Shown here in pieces: positions 24,357-33,342 of a stretch of 50,739 nucleotides of DNA. Numbering within the stretch: position 1 is the first letter of the stretch; each line of letters begins with the position of its first letter. The notes below the pieces were generated by a model. It was not told the DNA's origin. It made no database searches and saw only the letters and a program-made list of their open reading frames with translations. This DNA comes from Gemmatimonadota bacterium (GTDB lineage: Bacteria; Latescibacterota; UBA2968; UBA8231), in assembly GCA_018672475.1 (NCBI GenBank), contig JABHFS010000062.1, positions 1 through 50,739 on the forward strand. The letters are read 5' to 3'. The translations under genes and the position numbers were made by a program.

Positions 24357-25427
24357 GTGGCGTCTGGAGTTGTGGTTGCGTTGGCGGGGAAACCGCTCTT
24401 TACCTTATACCAAGAGCTTGCTGCCGAAGTTGCTGGGTTGGTAGGACGGCTGTTGAAAGAAGATAAAGAGGGCGATGTGCGGCGGGATGGACAATTGCTT
24501 GCGGCTTTGGCTAGCTGGAATCCTTTGCGGGGGCAGTATCCGAAAGCCGTGGTCTTAGAGCAACTGGCCGAACGCAGTGTTGCTGTATCTCTGCCCGATG
24601 GCAATGAGCAGGGCGAGTATTTTGGCGTTGGAATCGGAGGTATGTTGTATTTGGCGGGTGGGCTGGCTTCTTTTGCTGGGCAGGGAGGAAATAGGGGCGC
24701 GGTGTATTGGCAAAGGGCGCGGGAACTCGTTCTATACAGCCTCGATCTTAGCGATAAGTCCGGATATATAGGTCAAACGCAGCGGGGAATTGCTACGACT
24801 GATGGAGCACGTTGTCTGGGTGATTGGGCGCAGATCCTCTCGGTGTGTATTCATCTATTGCGGCAACGGCCCGATCGCGAAGTGCAAATCGCTGCAGCTC
24901 GGGCGGTGGCCGCCATGCTCAATTACCACTACCAACCCGACCTGGGCTTGATGGTAGAATTAACTCGTCGTGACTTTTTTCTCTATGATGACGAGCGCGC
25001 AAGCTATGTGCATGGGAAGGGGGCTTTGGCTGCACTCGGCGGGTTGATGGCCGAAGCCGAACGCGGCAAGGAAGAAAAACTAATTACTCTGGTCGGTCGT
25101 TATTTACGCCAACACCTCGAAACGGCTTGGGACCCGGTGGATGGAGGCCTACGCGATGAATTTGTCGACGGGACATGGGCTGTGGTAAAATCCGTTGAAG
25201 TGCAGGGGGAGGCCTTGGTAGCGCTCGCGGCGTTGGTTGCTTGCCGGGGTGGGGATTGGGAAATGGAGTGGTTTGGCCGCGTCTACGAATATTGGCTAAC
25301 GTGCGAACGGTCCGTATCGCCGATGGGCCTGTGTCAGACCGTAGATTGTGTTGCTTGGTTGGCGGGATTGCTCGAACGCGATGGTCGATCAGTAGACTGG
25401 TTCACAGATGTATTGGAGGTGACATGA
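24357..25427 (+). CDS. AGE-like (alpha/alpha)6-toroid protein
   Basis: 356 residues from the GTG at 24357, one base past the preceding stop; an ATG at 24300 is possible but would overlap the epimerase by 56 bases with a non-conserved-looking N-terminus. The sequence is all-helical. It contains LETAWDPVDGGLRDEF and later WAVVKSVEVQGEALVALAAL, which resemble the N-acylglucosamine 2-epimerase/cellobiose 2-epimerase fold (WDP..GG, K..E.QGE). Histidine positions typical of the epimerase active site are not clear, so function may be glycosidase- or epimerase-like. It overlaps the sialidase-like gene by 4 bases (ATGA). Confidence 0.6.
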   Translation: MASGVVVALAGKPLFTLYQELAAEVAGLVGRLLKEDKEGDVRRDGQLLAALASWNPLRGQYPKAVVLEQLAERSVAVSLPDGNEQGEYFGVGIGGMLYLAGGLASFAGQGGNRGAVYWQRARELVLYSLDLSDKSGYIGQTQRGIATTDGARCLGDWAQILSVCIHLLRQRPDREVQIAAARAVAAMLNYHYQPDLGLMVELTRRDFFLYDDERASYVHGKGALAALGGLMAEAERGKEEKLITLVGRYLRQHLETAWDPVDGGLRDEFVDGTWAVVKSVEVQGEALVALAALVACRGGDWEMEWFGRVYEYWLTCERSVSPMGLCQTVDCVAWLAGLLERDGRSVDWFTDVLEVT

Positions 25428-26566
25428 GCAAGATCAAACTTAAGGCATCTGCGCAGAACGTTCGGAGAGAACACGGGGTCGTCTGCTCGTTCTCTGACGA
25501 TTTTTTTGGTTATTTCGGCTGGCCAACCGTCGCGCAAACCGATGGCGGGGTTTTACTGGTGGCTGCTTCGGGCTTGCGCAATGATCACGTATGTCCTTTT
25601 GGCCGCACGGTCCTCTGCCGCAGCGAAGATCAGGGTATGTCGTGGACTAGTCCGCAAATAGTCCATGATAGTCCATTAGACGACCGCGATGCGGGGCTAG
25701 TCTGCATCGGCGGCGACAAACTCGTATTGACCTGGTTTACAACCGATAACCGCAAGGGGGCCAGTGAGCGCGTCGCGGCGATGGAAGACGGGGATCGGGC
25801 TCGGCGGTGGCAAGCCGGTTTGACACCGGTGACGGATGCGGCGGTTAAGCGATGGGCGGGAGCTTGGATGCGCTACAGCGGTGATGCGGGGCAGACTTGG
25901 GATAAGCCGCAAAAGGTGATGTTGACGACGCCGCACGGGCCGATTCGTCTACGGACCGGCCCGTTGCTCTTTGTCGGCAAGTACTTTGTCAATATGGAAA
26001 GCTTTTCTGGCGGTGAAGGGCTGGTGACCGCCATGACGAGTATTGACGGGGGGCGCGAATGGACGCTAGTCGGCACTTTACCGCTATGCCCAAAAACAGT
26101 GGAAAACCAATATCACGAAGCCCACGTCTGCGAATTACTAGACGGTCGGTTGCTAGCGCTTGTTCGAGTGGAAGACGCGGATGGACACCCGATCGGTGAG
26201 GCGGGGATCGAGGATTTTTCAATGGTGCAGACGTTTTCTGAAGATCGCGGACGTACCTGGTCGAGGCCAGTGCCGTTGGGATTCCACGGTTCGCCACCGC
26301 ACCTGTTGCAACATTCATCGGGTGTGGTAATTTGCACCTATGGCTATCGCAAGGGGCACTATGGGCAGCGCGCGATGATCAGCCGTGACGGCGGGCAGAG
26401 TTGGGAATACGATCTGATTTTGCGCGATGACGGCCCAGGTCGCGACTTGGGTTATCCCTCTAGCGTCGAGTTGGCCGATGGCAGCGTCTTTACGGTCTAT
26501 TATCAGCAGGAGCGAGTCGGCGGGCAGTGCGCCTTGTTGTGGACACGGTGGTTTTTGCCGGATTAA
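25424..26566 (+). CDS. Sialidase-like six-bladed propeller protein with five Asp boxes
   Basis: 380 residues from the ATG at 25424, which has a perfect GGAGGT 3 bases upstream and overlaps the previous stop as ATGA. There are five BNR/Asp boxes (S-x-D-x-G-x-x-W): SEDQGMSW, SGDAGQTW, SIDGGREW, SEDRGRTW, SRDGGQSW. The first starts at residue 67. The fold is that of exo-sialidases, but the arginine triad cannot be assigned with certainty from reading. It has no signal peptide, so it is probably cytoplasmic, acting on imported sugars. In many uncultured marine genomes such proteins cluster with dehydrogenases and epimerases, as here. A strong hairpin terminator follows. Confidence 0.8.
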   Translation: MSKIKLKASAQNVRREHGVVCSFSDDFFGYFGWPTVAQTDGGVLLVAASGLRNDHVCPFGRTVLCRSEDQGMSWTSPQIVHDSPLDDRDAGLVCIGGDKLVLTWFTTDNRKGASERVAAMEDGDRARRWQAGLTPVTDAAVKRWAGAWMRYSGDAGQTWDKPQKVMLTTPHGPIRLRTGPLLFVGKYFVNMESFSGGEGLVTAMTSIDGGREWTLVGTLPLCPKTVENQYHEAHVCELLDGRLLALVRVEDADGHPIGEAGIEDFSMVQTFSEDRGRTWSRPVPLGFHGSPPHLLQHSSGVVICTYGYRKGHYGQRAMISRDGGQSWEYDLILRDDGPGRDLGYPSSVELADGSVFTVYYQQERVGGQCALLWTRWFLPD

Positions 26567-26593
26567 ATACAGGTAAAAGGGATGCAGAATCGA

Positions 26594-26623
26594 GGCCGCT
26601 ACCCCTGGGGATGGCGGCCTTTT
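26594..26623. terminator. Bidirectional hairpin terminator between convergent genes
   Basis: GGCCGC (from about 26594) pairs with GCGGCC (to 26619), with an inner CCCC/GGGG stem and a one-base loop, followed by TTTT. It lies between the sialidase-like gene (ends 26566) and the convergent TPR gene (ends 26622), and can serve the plus-strand transcript. Confidence 0.75.
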
Positions 26624-27812
26624 ATTCTGCTTCCTGTTCATCGAAATAGAGCTGGGCCGTTTCGTCGTCGGGGGCGAGGGTGAGGATTTGCCGGTAGCGC
26701 TCAAGGGCGAGCGGTACATCGTGGCGTATGGCGGCAATCGAGGCTAAGCTGTGGAGGATCTGCAGGTTTTGCGGTAAGTGCCCGAGCAGCCGAATTAATT
26801 GCAGTTCGATATCCTCAATGTAGTCGGGGATTTCGCGAAGTGCGTCTGACGGGTTCGGTTCGCCGGGTTTGAAGGTCGAGAATAACATGCTGACCATGTC
26901 GAAGAGCCCACTCAGGCCGCCAGGACCCTTCCTCGCCTGGAATTGCACCTGTGTGTCGAGTTCGGTGAGGCTGAGTGACGCGGCCTCTATTAGGGCGACG
27001 GCGGCTTCGGTGTGGCGTCCGGATTCGCCGAGGGCGCTGCCGAGGTTATAGTAGACGGCCGGATTATTGAGGCCGTAATCGACCAATTCGGTGTAGACAC
27101 CCAGCTCGCGGGTCGAAGCATTTTGCGCAAAGGCCTCATCAGCTTGCGCATAGAGATCGAGCAGGCGGTCTTGTAGTTTGTGCAGAATGGGCTCGGCTTC
27201 CTTCGGAACGGAGACCAGCAAAGCCAGTTGCCCGCGTTGGTCCCGAGTGAAAACAGGGGTTTGCACGGTACAGACCAACTCTTCTTCGGCAAGTGCCGCG
27301 GCTACTTTTTGTATATAGCGGGCGGAGCGGGTGCGTAGGAGAGGCTTCCAGCGGTCTAGGTTGTGTCTTTCGCCAATGAAGTGTTCCCAATCTTCGATTT
27401 TAAGGAAGAGTTGCAATAGCTCGAGTAGAGCCGGTCGGTCGGCGACAAAGAATGAAAAGCCATATACATCTTCCACATAGGTGTTTACCAGCCAGGTGTC
27501 TAATTCGCGTTGGACCACCAGGGTCGAGCCGAAATAATGGGTAAACGAAAGCGCATGCCAAAGCGGAAAATCATCGGTCAATTTAGCCAGCGCGAAGACC
27601 GTGTTGCAGCTAGATGGTTCTTCGCCATTATAGCTAATTTTTAATTGGTCGATAAAGGCCGCAGGATCGACTCCACGACGGCTTAACTCCGCGGCTATAC
27701 TTTCGAGATAGCTGGTCTCATAGTCGGTGCGTTGCATTTTTAGGGCGCGGATAAGATCTTCATCGTGCCAGGCGGCGAAGTGTTCAGCCAATTCGGATGG
27801 TTGCATGTTCAT
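26622..27812 (-). CDS. Tetratricopeptide-repeat-type cytoplasmic protein
   Basis: 396 residues from the ATG at 27812, which overlaps the stop of the small membrane gene as ATGA; the frame is open to 27923 but that covers the small gene. No signal peptide. The first ~250 residues are helical and unrecognised (RALKMQRTDYETSYLESI, EDWEHFIGERHNLDRW). The last ~170 residues hold TPR-like helical pairs (NNPAVYYNLGSALGESGRH, NLQILHSLASIAAI, PLALERYRQILTLAPDDETA). A TPR scaffold role is likely but the partner is unknown. It is the last gene of an MFS-small membrane protein-TPR operon. Confidence 0.7.
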   Translation of the reverse strand: MNMQPSELAEHFAAWHDEDLIRALKMQRTDYETSYLESIAAELSRRGVDPAAFIDQLKISYNGEEPSSCNTVFALAKLTDDFPLWHALSFTHYFGSTLVVQRELDTWLVNTYVEDVYGFSFFVADRPALLELLQLFLKIEDWEHFIGERHNLDRWKPLLRTRSARYIQKVAAALAEEELVCTVQTPVFTRDQRGQLALLVSVPKEAEPILHKLQDRLLDLYAQADEAFAQNASTRELGVYTELVDYGLNNPAVYYNLGSALGESGRHTEAAVALIEAASLSLTELDTQVQFQARKGPGGLSGLFDMVSMLFSTFKPGEPNPSDALREIPDYIEDIELQLIRLLGHLPQNLQILHSLASIAAIRHDVPLALERYRQILTLAPDDETAQLYFDEQEAE

Positions 27813-28003
27813 TGTAGGGGGAGGCGCCGACGCGGGCGCTCCTGTTCGGCGGGTTGCTTTGTGGCAATAGATCCACCGGCGGCTTGATGGTAGAGGCGGG
27901 TAAAACTCCGGCCTACCCACCATATGAGAATGCAGAATGCGGCTATGCCGTAGCTGGAGGCACGGGTGTCGAAGTCCTTGAGATAATCTAAGACTATATC
28001 CAT
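27809..28003 (-). CDS. Small single-pass membrane protein
   Basis: 64 residues: a short acidic N-terminus (MDIVLDYLKDFDTR), one membrane helix (~18-34, GIAAFCILIWWVGRSF) and a basic, Arg/Pro-rich tail. Its ATG is the base after the MFS stop, and its stop overlaps the TPR gene start by 4 bases. This tight fit on both sides is the main reason to regard it as real. It could be an accessory subunit or regulator of the transporter or a membrane anchor for the TPR protein; no family recognised. Confidence 0.6.
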   Translation of the reverse strand: MDIVLDYLKDFDTRASSYGIAAFCILIWWVGRSFTRLYHQAAGGSIATKQPAEQERPRRRLPLQ

Positions 28004-29212
28004 TTAAATTGTCTTTCTCCGTTCGCCACCGATTTTTATGACATCGGGCGATTTGCGCAGGCGGTACATGGCGAGAATGCCGAGTGCAGGGCCTAAGGCC
28101 AGTGGGGCGAAGGCCCAGCGCCAGCCAACCTCAGTGACAAAATAGGGCACCAGCCGTATTGTGATCAAGGTCAACATGAAACCGAGGCAGGTCTGCAGGG
28201 TTAGTGTGGTGCCGATATAGGCCGGGTCGGAGAGTTCGGTGATGCTGGTGGAGAATTGCGCGGAATCGGCGACGATGAAAAAACCCCAGACAAGGCAGAG
28301 ACCCGTTAATATATGCGGGTTACCGCCAAAGAATAGGCCGATGCCCAGACAACAACTGCCGCTAACTGCCATCGAGACGATGGTGATACCGGTGCGGCCG
28401 AAGCGATCGGCGAGGATGCCGGCGATTATACAACCAAGGCCTCCAATGCCGATGGTCGCGAAGCTGGCGAGTGCGGCCCAATGCTCGGGGTCGTTTAGGG
28501 CGGAAGCGCTAAAGCTCTCGTAGAGGAAGAGGGAGATCCACGTCCAGACCGCGTAGAGTTCCCACTGGTGTCCGAGATAGCCGAAGTTCGCCAAACGCAC
28601 GCCGGGGTTGGCGAGGGCGCGACTGGTAACGCGCCAGTCGAAACGGGCACCGACGGTGGCATGCGGTCCGTCTTTTACCAGCAGCAGGCAGATCAGACTT
28701 GCTAAAAGCGAACAGCACGAAGCATACAGCATCAAGGTACGCCAATCGGGGCCACCGATGACTTTGAGCAAATGCGGAGCGGCCGAGCCAAGGGTCAAGG
28801 CGCCGACGAGCACCCCGATGGCCATGCCGCGATCCTGCTTGAACCAAGTGGCCATGACCTTCATGCCTGGGGGGTAGACGCCGGCGAGAAAGACGCCGGT
28901 GAGAAATCGCAGCCCCAGCGCGATATAGATCCCGTCGACAAAAAGGCCGATCGCACCATTGGCCAATGCGCCTAAGAAGGCACAGGTCGCAAAGAGATAG
29001 CGTGCGTTGAGGATGTCGGGCAGGTTAAGTAACGCGCTAATTAGGGTTCCCAGGACAAAACCGAGTTGTACCGACATCGTCAGCCAAGAGCTTTGTCCCT
29101 CGTTCAATTGCCATTCGAGTACTAGTGTTGGGGTGATGGCTGAAGCTGAAAACCACAGGGTGAGGCCGAGCAGTTCGGCGAGGGCGAGGGCAATGAGTAC
29201 GCGCCATTTCAT
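28004..29212 (-). CDS. Major facilitator superfamily transporter
   Basis: 402 residues with about twelve hydrophobic segments. Typical MFS signatures are seen: LGLTLWFSASAITPTL in TM1, an R-F-L-T-G stretch in TM4, and a second-half repeat near residue 260 (DRFGRTG, equivalent to the cytoplasmic loop motif D-R-x-G-R). The pattern resembles the CynX/NimT or sugar-phosphate antiporter-like MFS groups; the substrate is not inferable. First gene of the minus-strand operon with the small membrane and TPR genes. The upstream 215-base gap (29213-29427) contains no other gene that I can support. Confidence 0.9.
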   Translation of the reverse strand: MKWRVLIALALAELLGLTLWFSASAITPTLVLEWQLNEGQSSWLTMSVQLGFVLGTLISALLNLPDILNARYLFATCAFLGALANGAIGLFVDGIYIALGLRFLTGVFLAGVYPPGMKVMATWFKQDRGMAIGVLVGALTLGSAAPHLLKVIGGPDWRTLMLYASCCSLLASLICLLLVKDGPHATVGARFDWRVTSRALANPGVRLANFGYLGHQWELYAVWTWISLFLYESFSASALNDPEHWAALASFATIGIGGLGCIIAGILADRFGRTGITIVSMAVSGSCCLGIGLFFGGNPHILTGLCLVWGFFIVADSAQFSTSITELSDPAYIGTTLTLQTCLGFMLTLITIRLVPYFVTEVGWRWAFAPLALGPALGILAMYRLRKSPDVIKIGGERRKTI

Positions 29213-29427
29213 AAGTGCGGTGAACTAAGCCGTCAGTTGCTGGCGATTGATGGGGCGTGGTCCCGAAGGCCTAGCGCTTATATGTGTCAAAGTATTATTA
29301 ATGTTTGCTTGTCTATGATTATGGTCATCGGAAAAAAAAGAAAGGGATGGCAATGACAGCGTCAGGCACAGCCGTTCGCAGCAGGATCTTCGGCTGATTA
29401 TATTAGACGGCAACGATCTGAGCGCCA

Positions 29428-29988
29428 TTAGAATACAGGTGCGTCGGGTAGTGTTGGGGCTATGTCGGCTGGCAAGGGGACTTGGAAGGCGTTGAGGGTC
29501 ATTGAGACATGCACGTAATGGCCGACGATGCTGGTTAGTTCAATCAGGGCTTTGTCGCCGAGTGCGGCCTGGGCTGTGGCAAAGGTCTCGTCGCTGACGA
29601 CGGCGGCGACAAGTATCTCGCTGGCATAGGTGTATACGGCCGCCTCATCTGCTTGTAGCTCAGTGGGTACCTCTCGTTGGCGCAGGGCGTCGATAATTGG
29701 GGGGGCGAGGCCGGCCTCGCGTGCGAATCGCTCGTGTAAGGTCCATTCGACTTGGCAGTTATAGTGGCGGCCGACGACGAGGATCGCCAATTCGCTTAAG
29801 CGCGGTTCGAGACTGGTGTGATAGCGCAGGAATTCGCCGAGGCGTTGCGTGCGATCGGCGAGTTCAGGGCTGTAGAGCCAGATCTTAAATGGACCGCCGA
29901 GATGCCCGCGGGAAGCGAGGATTTCATCGTAGATGGTCTGCTGGCGCGCGTCGAATCGCGCTTCGTCGAATTCGGGCAGGCGGGGCAT
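29428..29988 (-). CDS. Carboxymuconolactone decarboxylase / AhpD-like protein
   Basis: 186 residues, all-helical CMD fold. The core has PRLSELAILVVGRHYNCQVEWTLHERFA, read in parts, with Glu-x-x-Ile at the start, a single Cys in YNCQVEW instead of the AhpD CxxC pair, and His in LHERFA. Later comes ALIELTSIVGHYVHVSMTLNAF. The single Cys argues against thiol peroxidase-reductase activity and for the CMD-like branch, whose members act on lactones or have unknown roles. It is divergent from the M81 gene 80 bases away, so the two may share a control region. Context suggests a catabolic role. Confidence 0.85.
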   Translation of the reverse strand: MPRLPEFDEARFDARQQTIYDEILASRGHLGGPFKIWLYSPELADRTQRLGEFLRYHTSLEPRLSELAILVVGRHYNCQVEWTLHERFAREAGLAPPIIDALRQREVPTELQADEAAVYTYASEILVAAVVSDETFATAQAALGDKALIELTSIVGHYVHVSMTLNAFQVPLPADIAPTLPDAPVF

Positions 29989-30068
29989 AGAATCTCCTTG
30001 TGGCTATGGAAGGCATCTAATGAAAAGAGAAAGACCGGACGCAGGCAAGCGCAAAAGGGCCAAATAAT

Positions 30069-31580
30069 ATGAATAGTAAGCGAGTAGCGGTGGGGGCGAT
30101 CTTCACCGAGTGCAATCAATTCGGCGGCGAGCCGATCGATCTTTCTTGGTTTGAACGCTATGAGTTGCGGCGGGGGGATGAGATGCTCGAAGCAGAGAGC
30201 GGGGTTGTTGGCGGGATGCTCAGCGTGTTGCGCGATCGCGGCAAGGAAATCGCACCTCTGCTCTATGCCAGCACTTGCCCCGGCGGGCCGTTGACGGCTG
30301 GATGTTATCGCGTGCTCAAGGATGACTTGATAAACCGGCTAAGGGAGGTTTTGCCCGTTGACGCCGTATTGTTGCCCTTGCACGGTGCGGCGGCGGTGGA
30401 GGGCGGTATTGATCTAGAAGGCGATCTCATAAGCGCGGTTCGGGCTATTGTCGGTGAACAAATTCCCATCGTCGCGACGCTCGACTTGCACGCGCATGTT
30501 TCGGCGGAAATGATAAAGGGAGCCGACGGTTTGGTCGCGTGGGAGACCTATCCACACCGCGACGCCTTTTCCACCGGTGAACGCGGAGCCAGGCTGCTCT
30601 GCGATACGCTTGACGGGCACTGTAAACCGGCGATGGTTATGGCGAAAGTGCCGGTTCTGACCGGCGCGATACACGGCTCGACAGAAGATGATGATCCCTT
30701 CGCACAGGTGATGCGCATAGCCAAAGCACAAGAGGGTGTTGACGGCATTATTTCGGCCAATGTGTTATTGGTTCACCCCTATCTCGATTTTGCCGGTATG
30801 GGCAGTGGTGGTTTGGTTGTCGCCGATGGCGATTTCGCCAAGGCCGAACGTTTGGCGCGAAAGTTGGCGGAGGAATACTGGCAACGGCGACTACAGTTGG
30901 AACCGCGGATGTATGCACCTGCCGATGCGGTGCAGGCCGGTTTGGCGGTTAAGGGGGGGGCGGTAGTGTTGGTAGAGGCGGCGGATTGTTGCGGCGGTGG
31001 CGCGGTGGGCGATAGTGTCGCGACATTGGCGGCGCTGTTGGCCGTGGATTTGCCCGGCCCGGCCTTGGTGCCTTTGGTTGATGCGCAGGCGGCGGAAGCT
31101 TGTCATAAGGCCGGGGTTGGCGCGGAGGTCAAGCTGGAAATCGGGCATCGCCACGATCCGCGATGGGGCGACCCCTTATCGGTCAGCGGACAGGTCGTGC
31201 GTTTGGGCGATGGTCGTTTTCGCTACCGGGGCGGTATCTGGGAGGGGATCGAGGGGGCGATGGGACCATCGGCTGTATTGGCCTTGGGTAAAATCGAGGT
31301 ATTGCTCGCCTCTTATCCGACCTATGAATGGGACGACGAGCAATTTATATCGCTGCAGATGGACGCGGCTAACGCACATTTTATCGTCGCCAAAAATCCG
31401 ATGAATTATCGCATGGCCTATGGCGATTTTTCGCAGGCCGTCTACGTCCTCGATACGCCGGGACCTACGCCGGCGACCGTTCGACGCTTGCCCTTTGTGC
31501 GTAGGGAAAGACCCTTCTTCCCGGTAGATTACGATATGGAACTGGGTGAGGTTGAGATTCTGCGGGCGACTGAGCGCTGA
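30069..31580 (+). CDS. M81 family metallopeptidase (MlrC-like), copy 1
   Basis: 503 residues, normal for DUF1485/MlrC. Zinc ligands by comparison with MlrC: Asp139 and His141 in TLDLHAH, His163 in TYPHRD, with the catalytic Glu14 in AIFTECNQF (the common motif has HE here; this branch has TE). The C-terminal half carries the GGGAVGDSVATL and GAMGPSAVLALG blocks of the family. MlrC hydrolyses linear microcystin fragments; most family members have unknown peptide/amide substrates. It starts the plus-strand island and is followed 54 bases later by the M20 peptidase gene. Confidence 0.88.
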   Translation: MNSKRVAVGAIFTECNQFGGEPIDLSWFERYELRRGDEMLEAESGVVGGMLSVLRDRGKEIAPLLYASTCPGGPLTAGCYRVLKDDLINRLREVLPVDAVLLPLHGAAAVEGGIDLEGDLISAVRAIVGEQIPIVATLDLHAHVSAEMIKGADGLVAWETYPHRDAFSTGERGARLLCDTLDGHCKPAMVMAKVPVLTGAIHGSTEDDDPFAQVMRIAKAQEGVDGIISANVLLVHPYLDFAGMGSGGLVVADGDFAKAERLARKLAEEYWQRRLQLEPRMYAPADAVQAGLAVKGGAVVLVEAADCCGGGAVGDSVATLAALLAVDLPGPALVPLVDAQAAEACHKAGVGAEVKLEIGHRHDPRWGDPLSVSGQVVRLGDGRFRYRGGIWEGIEGAMGPSAVLALGKIEVLLASYPTYEWDDEQFISLQMDAANAHFIVAKNPMNYRMAYGDFSQAVYVLDTPGPTPATVRRLPFVRRERPFFPVDYDMELGEVEILRATER

Positions 31581-31634
31581 GGTTGTCGGTTGCGCTCGGT
31601 GCTGCAACCAGGACAAGGTTAAGGGAGTTAGAAT

Positions 31635-32810
31635 GTGACTAATGAACAAATCATCGCGGCCGTAGATGTTGAATGGATCGCGGCAAGGACGCATGAATTG
31701 GTTGAGGTCTTCAGTGTGACGATGGCTGAAACCGAAGTGTGCGGCGTCTACGAAGGTATGATGCGCGATATTGGCTTAGAGGTCGATGTGCGCGAGGTGA
31801 GTCCCGGTCGCAATAATCTCTATGCCAAGTTATCCGGGGCAGGCGATGGTCCGGCTTTGATGCTCAATGGTCATCTCGATACGATCCCCGTCGGCAATTG
31901 TCCGCCCTGTTATCGCGAGGGCAATCGCATCTACGGCCGAGGGGCTACGGATATGAAGGGCGGGATGGCCGCAGCGTTGGCCGCGGTAAAGGCAATCAAA
32001 GAAAGCGGGGTCCAATTGCAGGGGGACCTGTGGCTTACCGCAGTGGTCGGCCACGAAGAACCTGAGGCGAAAAAAGACGGACCGAGAGCTTTGATCACTG
32101 ATCTGAACAATCAGCGGGTCAGCGCCGACCGGATTTTGATCGTCGAAGGGCGGGATGCATTGTGGGTGATGAGTATGGGGTCAATGGTCTTCACTATTGT
32201 TCTGGAATCCTCTGAGGGCGGCAAACATACCCAGTATGTGCCCTTTGCCGACAATCCGCTGCGCTATGTGGGTGAACTAATCCAACGGATTTACCAGTTT
32301 CAAATAGAACTCGATGGCGGGAGTTTGCACCCGCTAGCAGGGGCAGAGCGCATCGATTTGGGGATGGTCTCCGGCGGGGATTATTTTAATCGGACACCGC
32401 TTTCTTGCACTTTGACCGGGACCAGGCGTTGGTTGCCTGGCCGGAATGCCGAGCAGGTATTGGCTGAACTACAAGCATTGCTTGAGCCCATCGCCACGGC
32501 GGGGAATCTTGCGTTGCGGGTCGAGATGGAACATCAGCGCGAGCCCTTTGAGACGTCTGCGGAAGATGGGGCGGTGCAGGCTGTACGGCGAGCGCATGGA
32601 GTGGTGGTCGGCGCAGATGCCGAGTTTGTGGGCCTGCGGATAGTTGGCGATGCCAATTTATACGTGCATGGCTCGGGCGTGGCGACTTTTTATTATGGAC
32701 CGTCCAATGAGACGGCGCACGCGGATTTGGAATGGGTGGAAATCGAGCGCTTGCAACAGGCGGCGCAGGTCTATGTGTTGGCAGCGGTTGATTATTGCGG
32801 TCGTGCCTAA
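31635..32810 (+). CDS. M20 family metallopeptidase (ArgE/DapE-like)
   Basis: 391 residues, GTG start with AAGGGAG about 8 bases upstream. Di-zinc site residues: His80 and Asp82 in GHLDTIP, bridging Asp106 in GATDMKGG, catalytic Glu141 and Glu142 in GHEEPE, and a further GDANLY region; a C-terminal His (ETAHADLEWVEIERL) closes the metal site. A lid/dimerisation domain lies between ~185 and 300. Members deacylate or hydrolyse N-acyl amino acids and small peptides. Its start lies 54 bases after the M81 gene, and it likely acts on the same small amide or peptide. Confidence 0.88.
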   Translation: MTNEQIIAAVDVEWIAARTHELVEVFSVTMAETEVCGVYEGMMRDIGLEVDVREVSPGRNNLYAKLSGAGDGPALMLNGHLDTIPVGNCPPCYREGNRIYGRGATDMKGGMAAALAAVKAIKESGVQLQGDLWLTAVVGHEEPEAKKDGPRALITDLNNQRVSADRILIVEGRDALWVMSMGSMVFTIVLESSEGGKHTQYVPFADNPLRYVGELIQRIYQFQIELDGGSLHPLAGAERIDLGMVSGGDYFNRTPLSCTLTGTRRWLPGRNAEQVLAELQALLEPIATAGNLALRVEMEHQREPFETSAEDGAVQAVRRAHGVVVGADAEFVGLRIVGDANLYVHGSGVATFYYGPSNETAHADLEWVEIERLQQAAQVYVLAAVDYCGRA

Positions 32811-32823
32811 AGAAAGAAGATAT

Positions 32824-33243
32824 ATGCAATCTGTTGTAGTCTATGACGGTGAATGTCGTTTTTGTCTTTGGAGCGTACGGCGGATCCAAAAAATGGATCA
32901 ACGGCGGCAATTCGCCTATGTGCCGCGTCAGGCTCCAGGACTCGAAGAAAAATACCCATTTTTGGCGAGTTCGGATTTCAATACCGGCATGCGCTTGATT
33001 GCCGATACCGACCGCATTTATGTGGGGGCCGATGCCGTATATCAGATCTATCGCAGGATGCCGCCTTTTCATTGGGTTGCGTGGTTGTATCGGGTCCCGG
33101 TTTTACAGAGCGTCTTTCGCTTCGGTTATGCGGTGATTGCAAAATACCGGTATCTGTTGGGGGCTGTGCCTTGTGATACGAGCGCGTGTGATCTGTCGTT
33201 TGGTGACCGGCAGGCAATAGAGGAACGGAGGGAAAGCGCGTGA
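32824..33243 (+). CDS. DCC family thiol-disulfide oxidoreductase-like protein (DUF393)
   Basis: 139 residues, start at the ATG at 32824, 13 bases after the M20 stop. The name-giving motif is YDGECRFC (Asp8, Cys11, Cys14), then a thioredoxin-like region and FHWVAWLYRVPVL in the C-terminal half. The family is thought to act in thiol-disulfide chemistry but has no settled role. Its presence in the catabolic island may be coincidental or supply a redox partner. A 99-base gap follows without visible signals. Confidence 0.85.
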   Translation: MQSVVVYDGECRFCLWSVRRIQKMDQRRQFAYVPRQAPGLEEKYPFLASSDFNTGMRLIADTDRIYVGADAVYQIYRRMPPFHWVAWLYRVPVLQSVFRFGYAVIAKYRYLLGAVPCDTSACDLSFGDRQAIEERRESA

Positions 33244-33342
33244 ACAATAAGGTCGGTGCTTTGCCGTGCGAAACCGCTTGTAGGCGGGAGCGTGGGATGC
33301 GCGTACCCGCGATTCTAATCCGATAAAATGATCTGAGCCATT

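Noticed and set aside
29225..29428. 67-codon minus-strand frame before the MFS gene, and a plus-strand stretch reading RLIILDGNDLSAIR at ~29385
   Set aside because: Neither has a start signal or enough length to name; the plus-strand stretch might be a gene relic but is too short to support.
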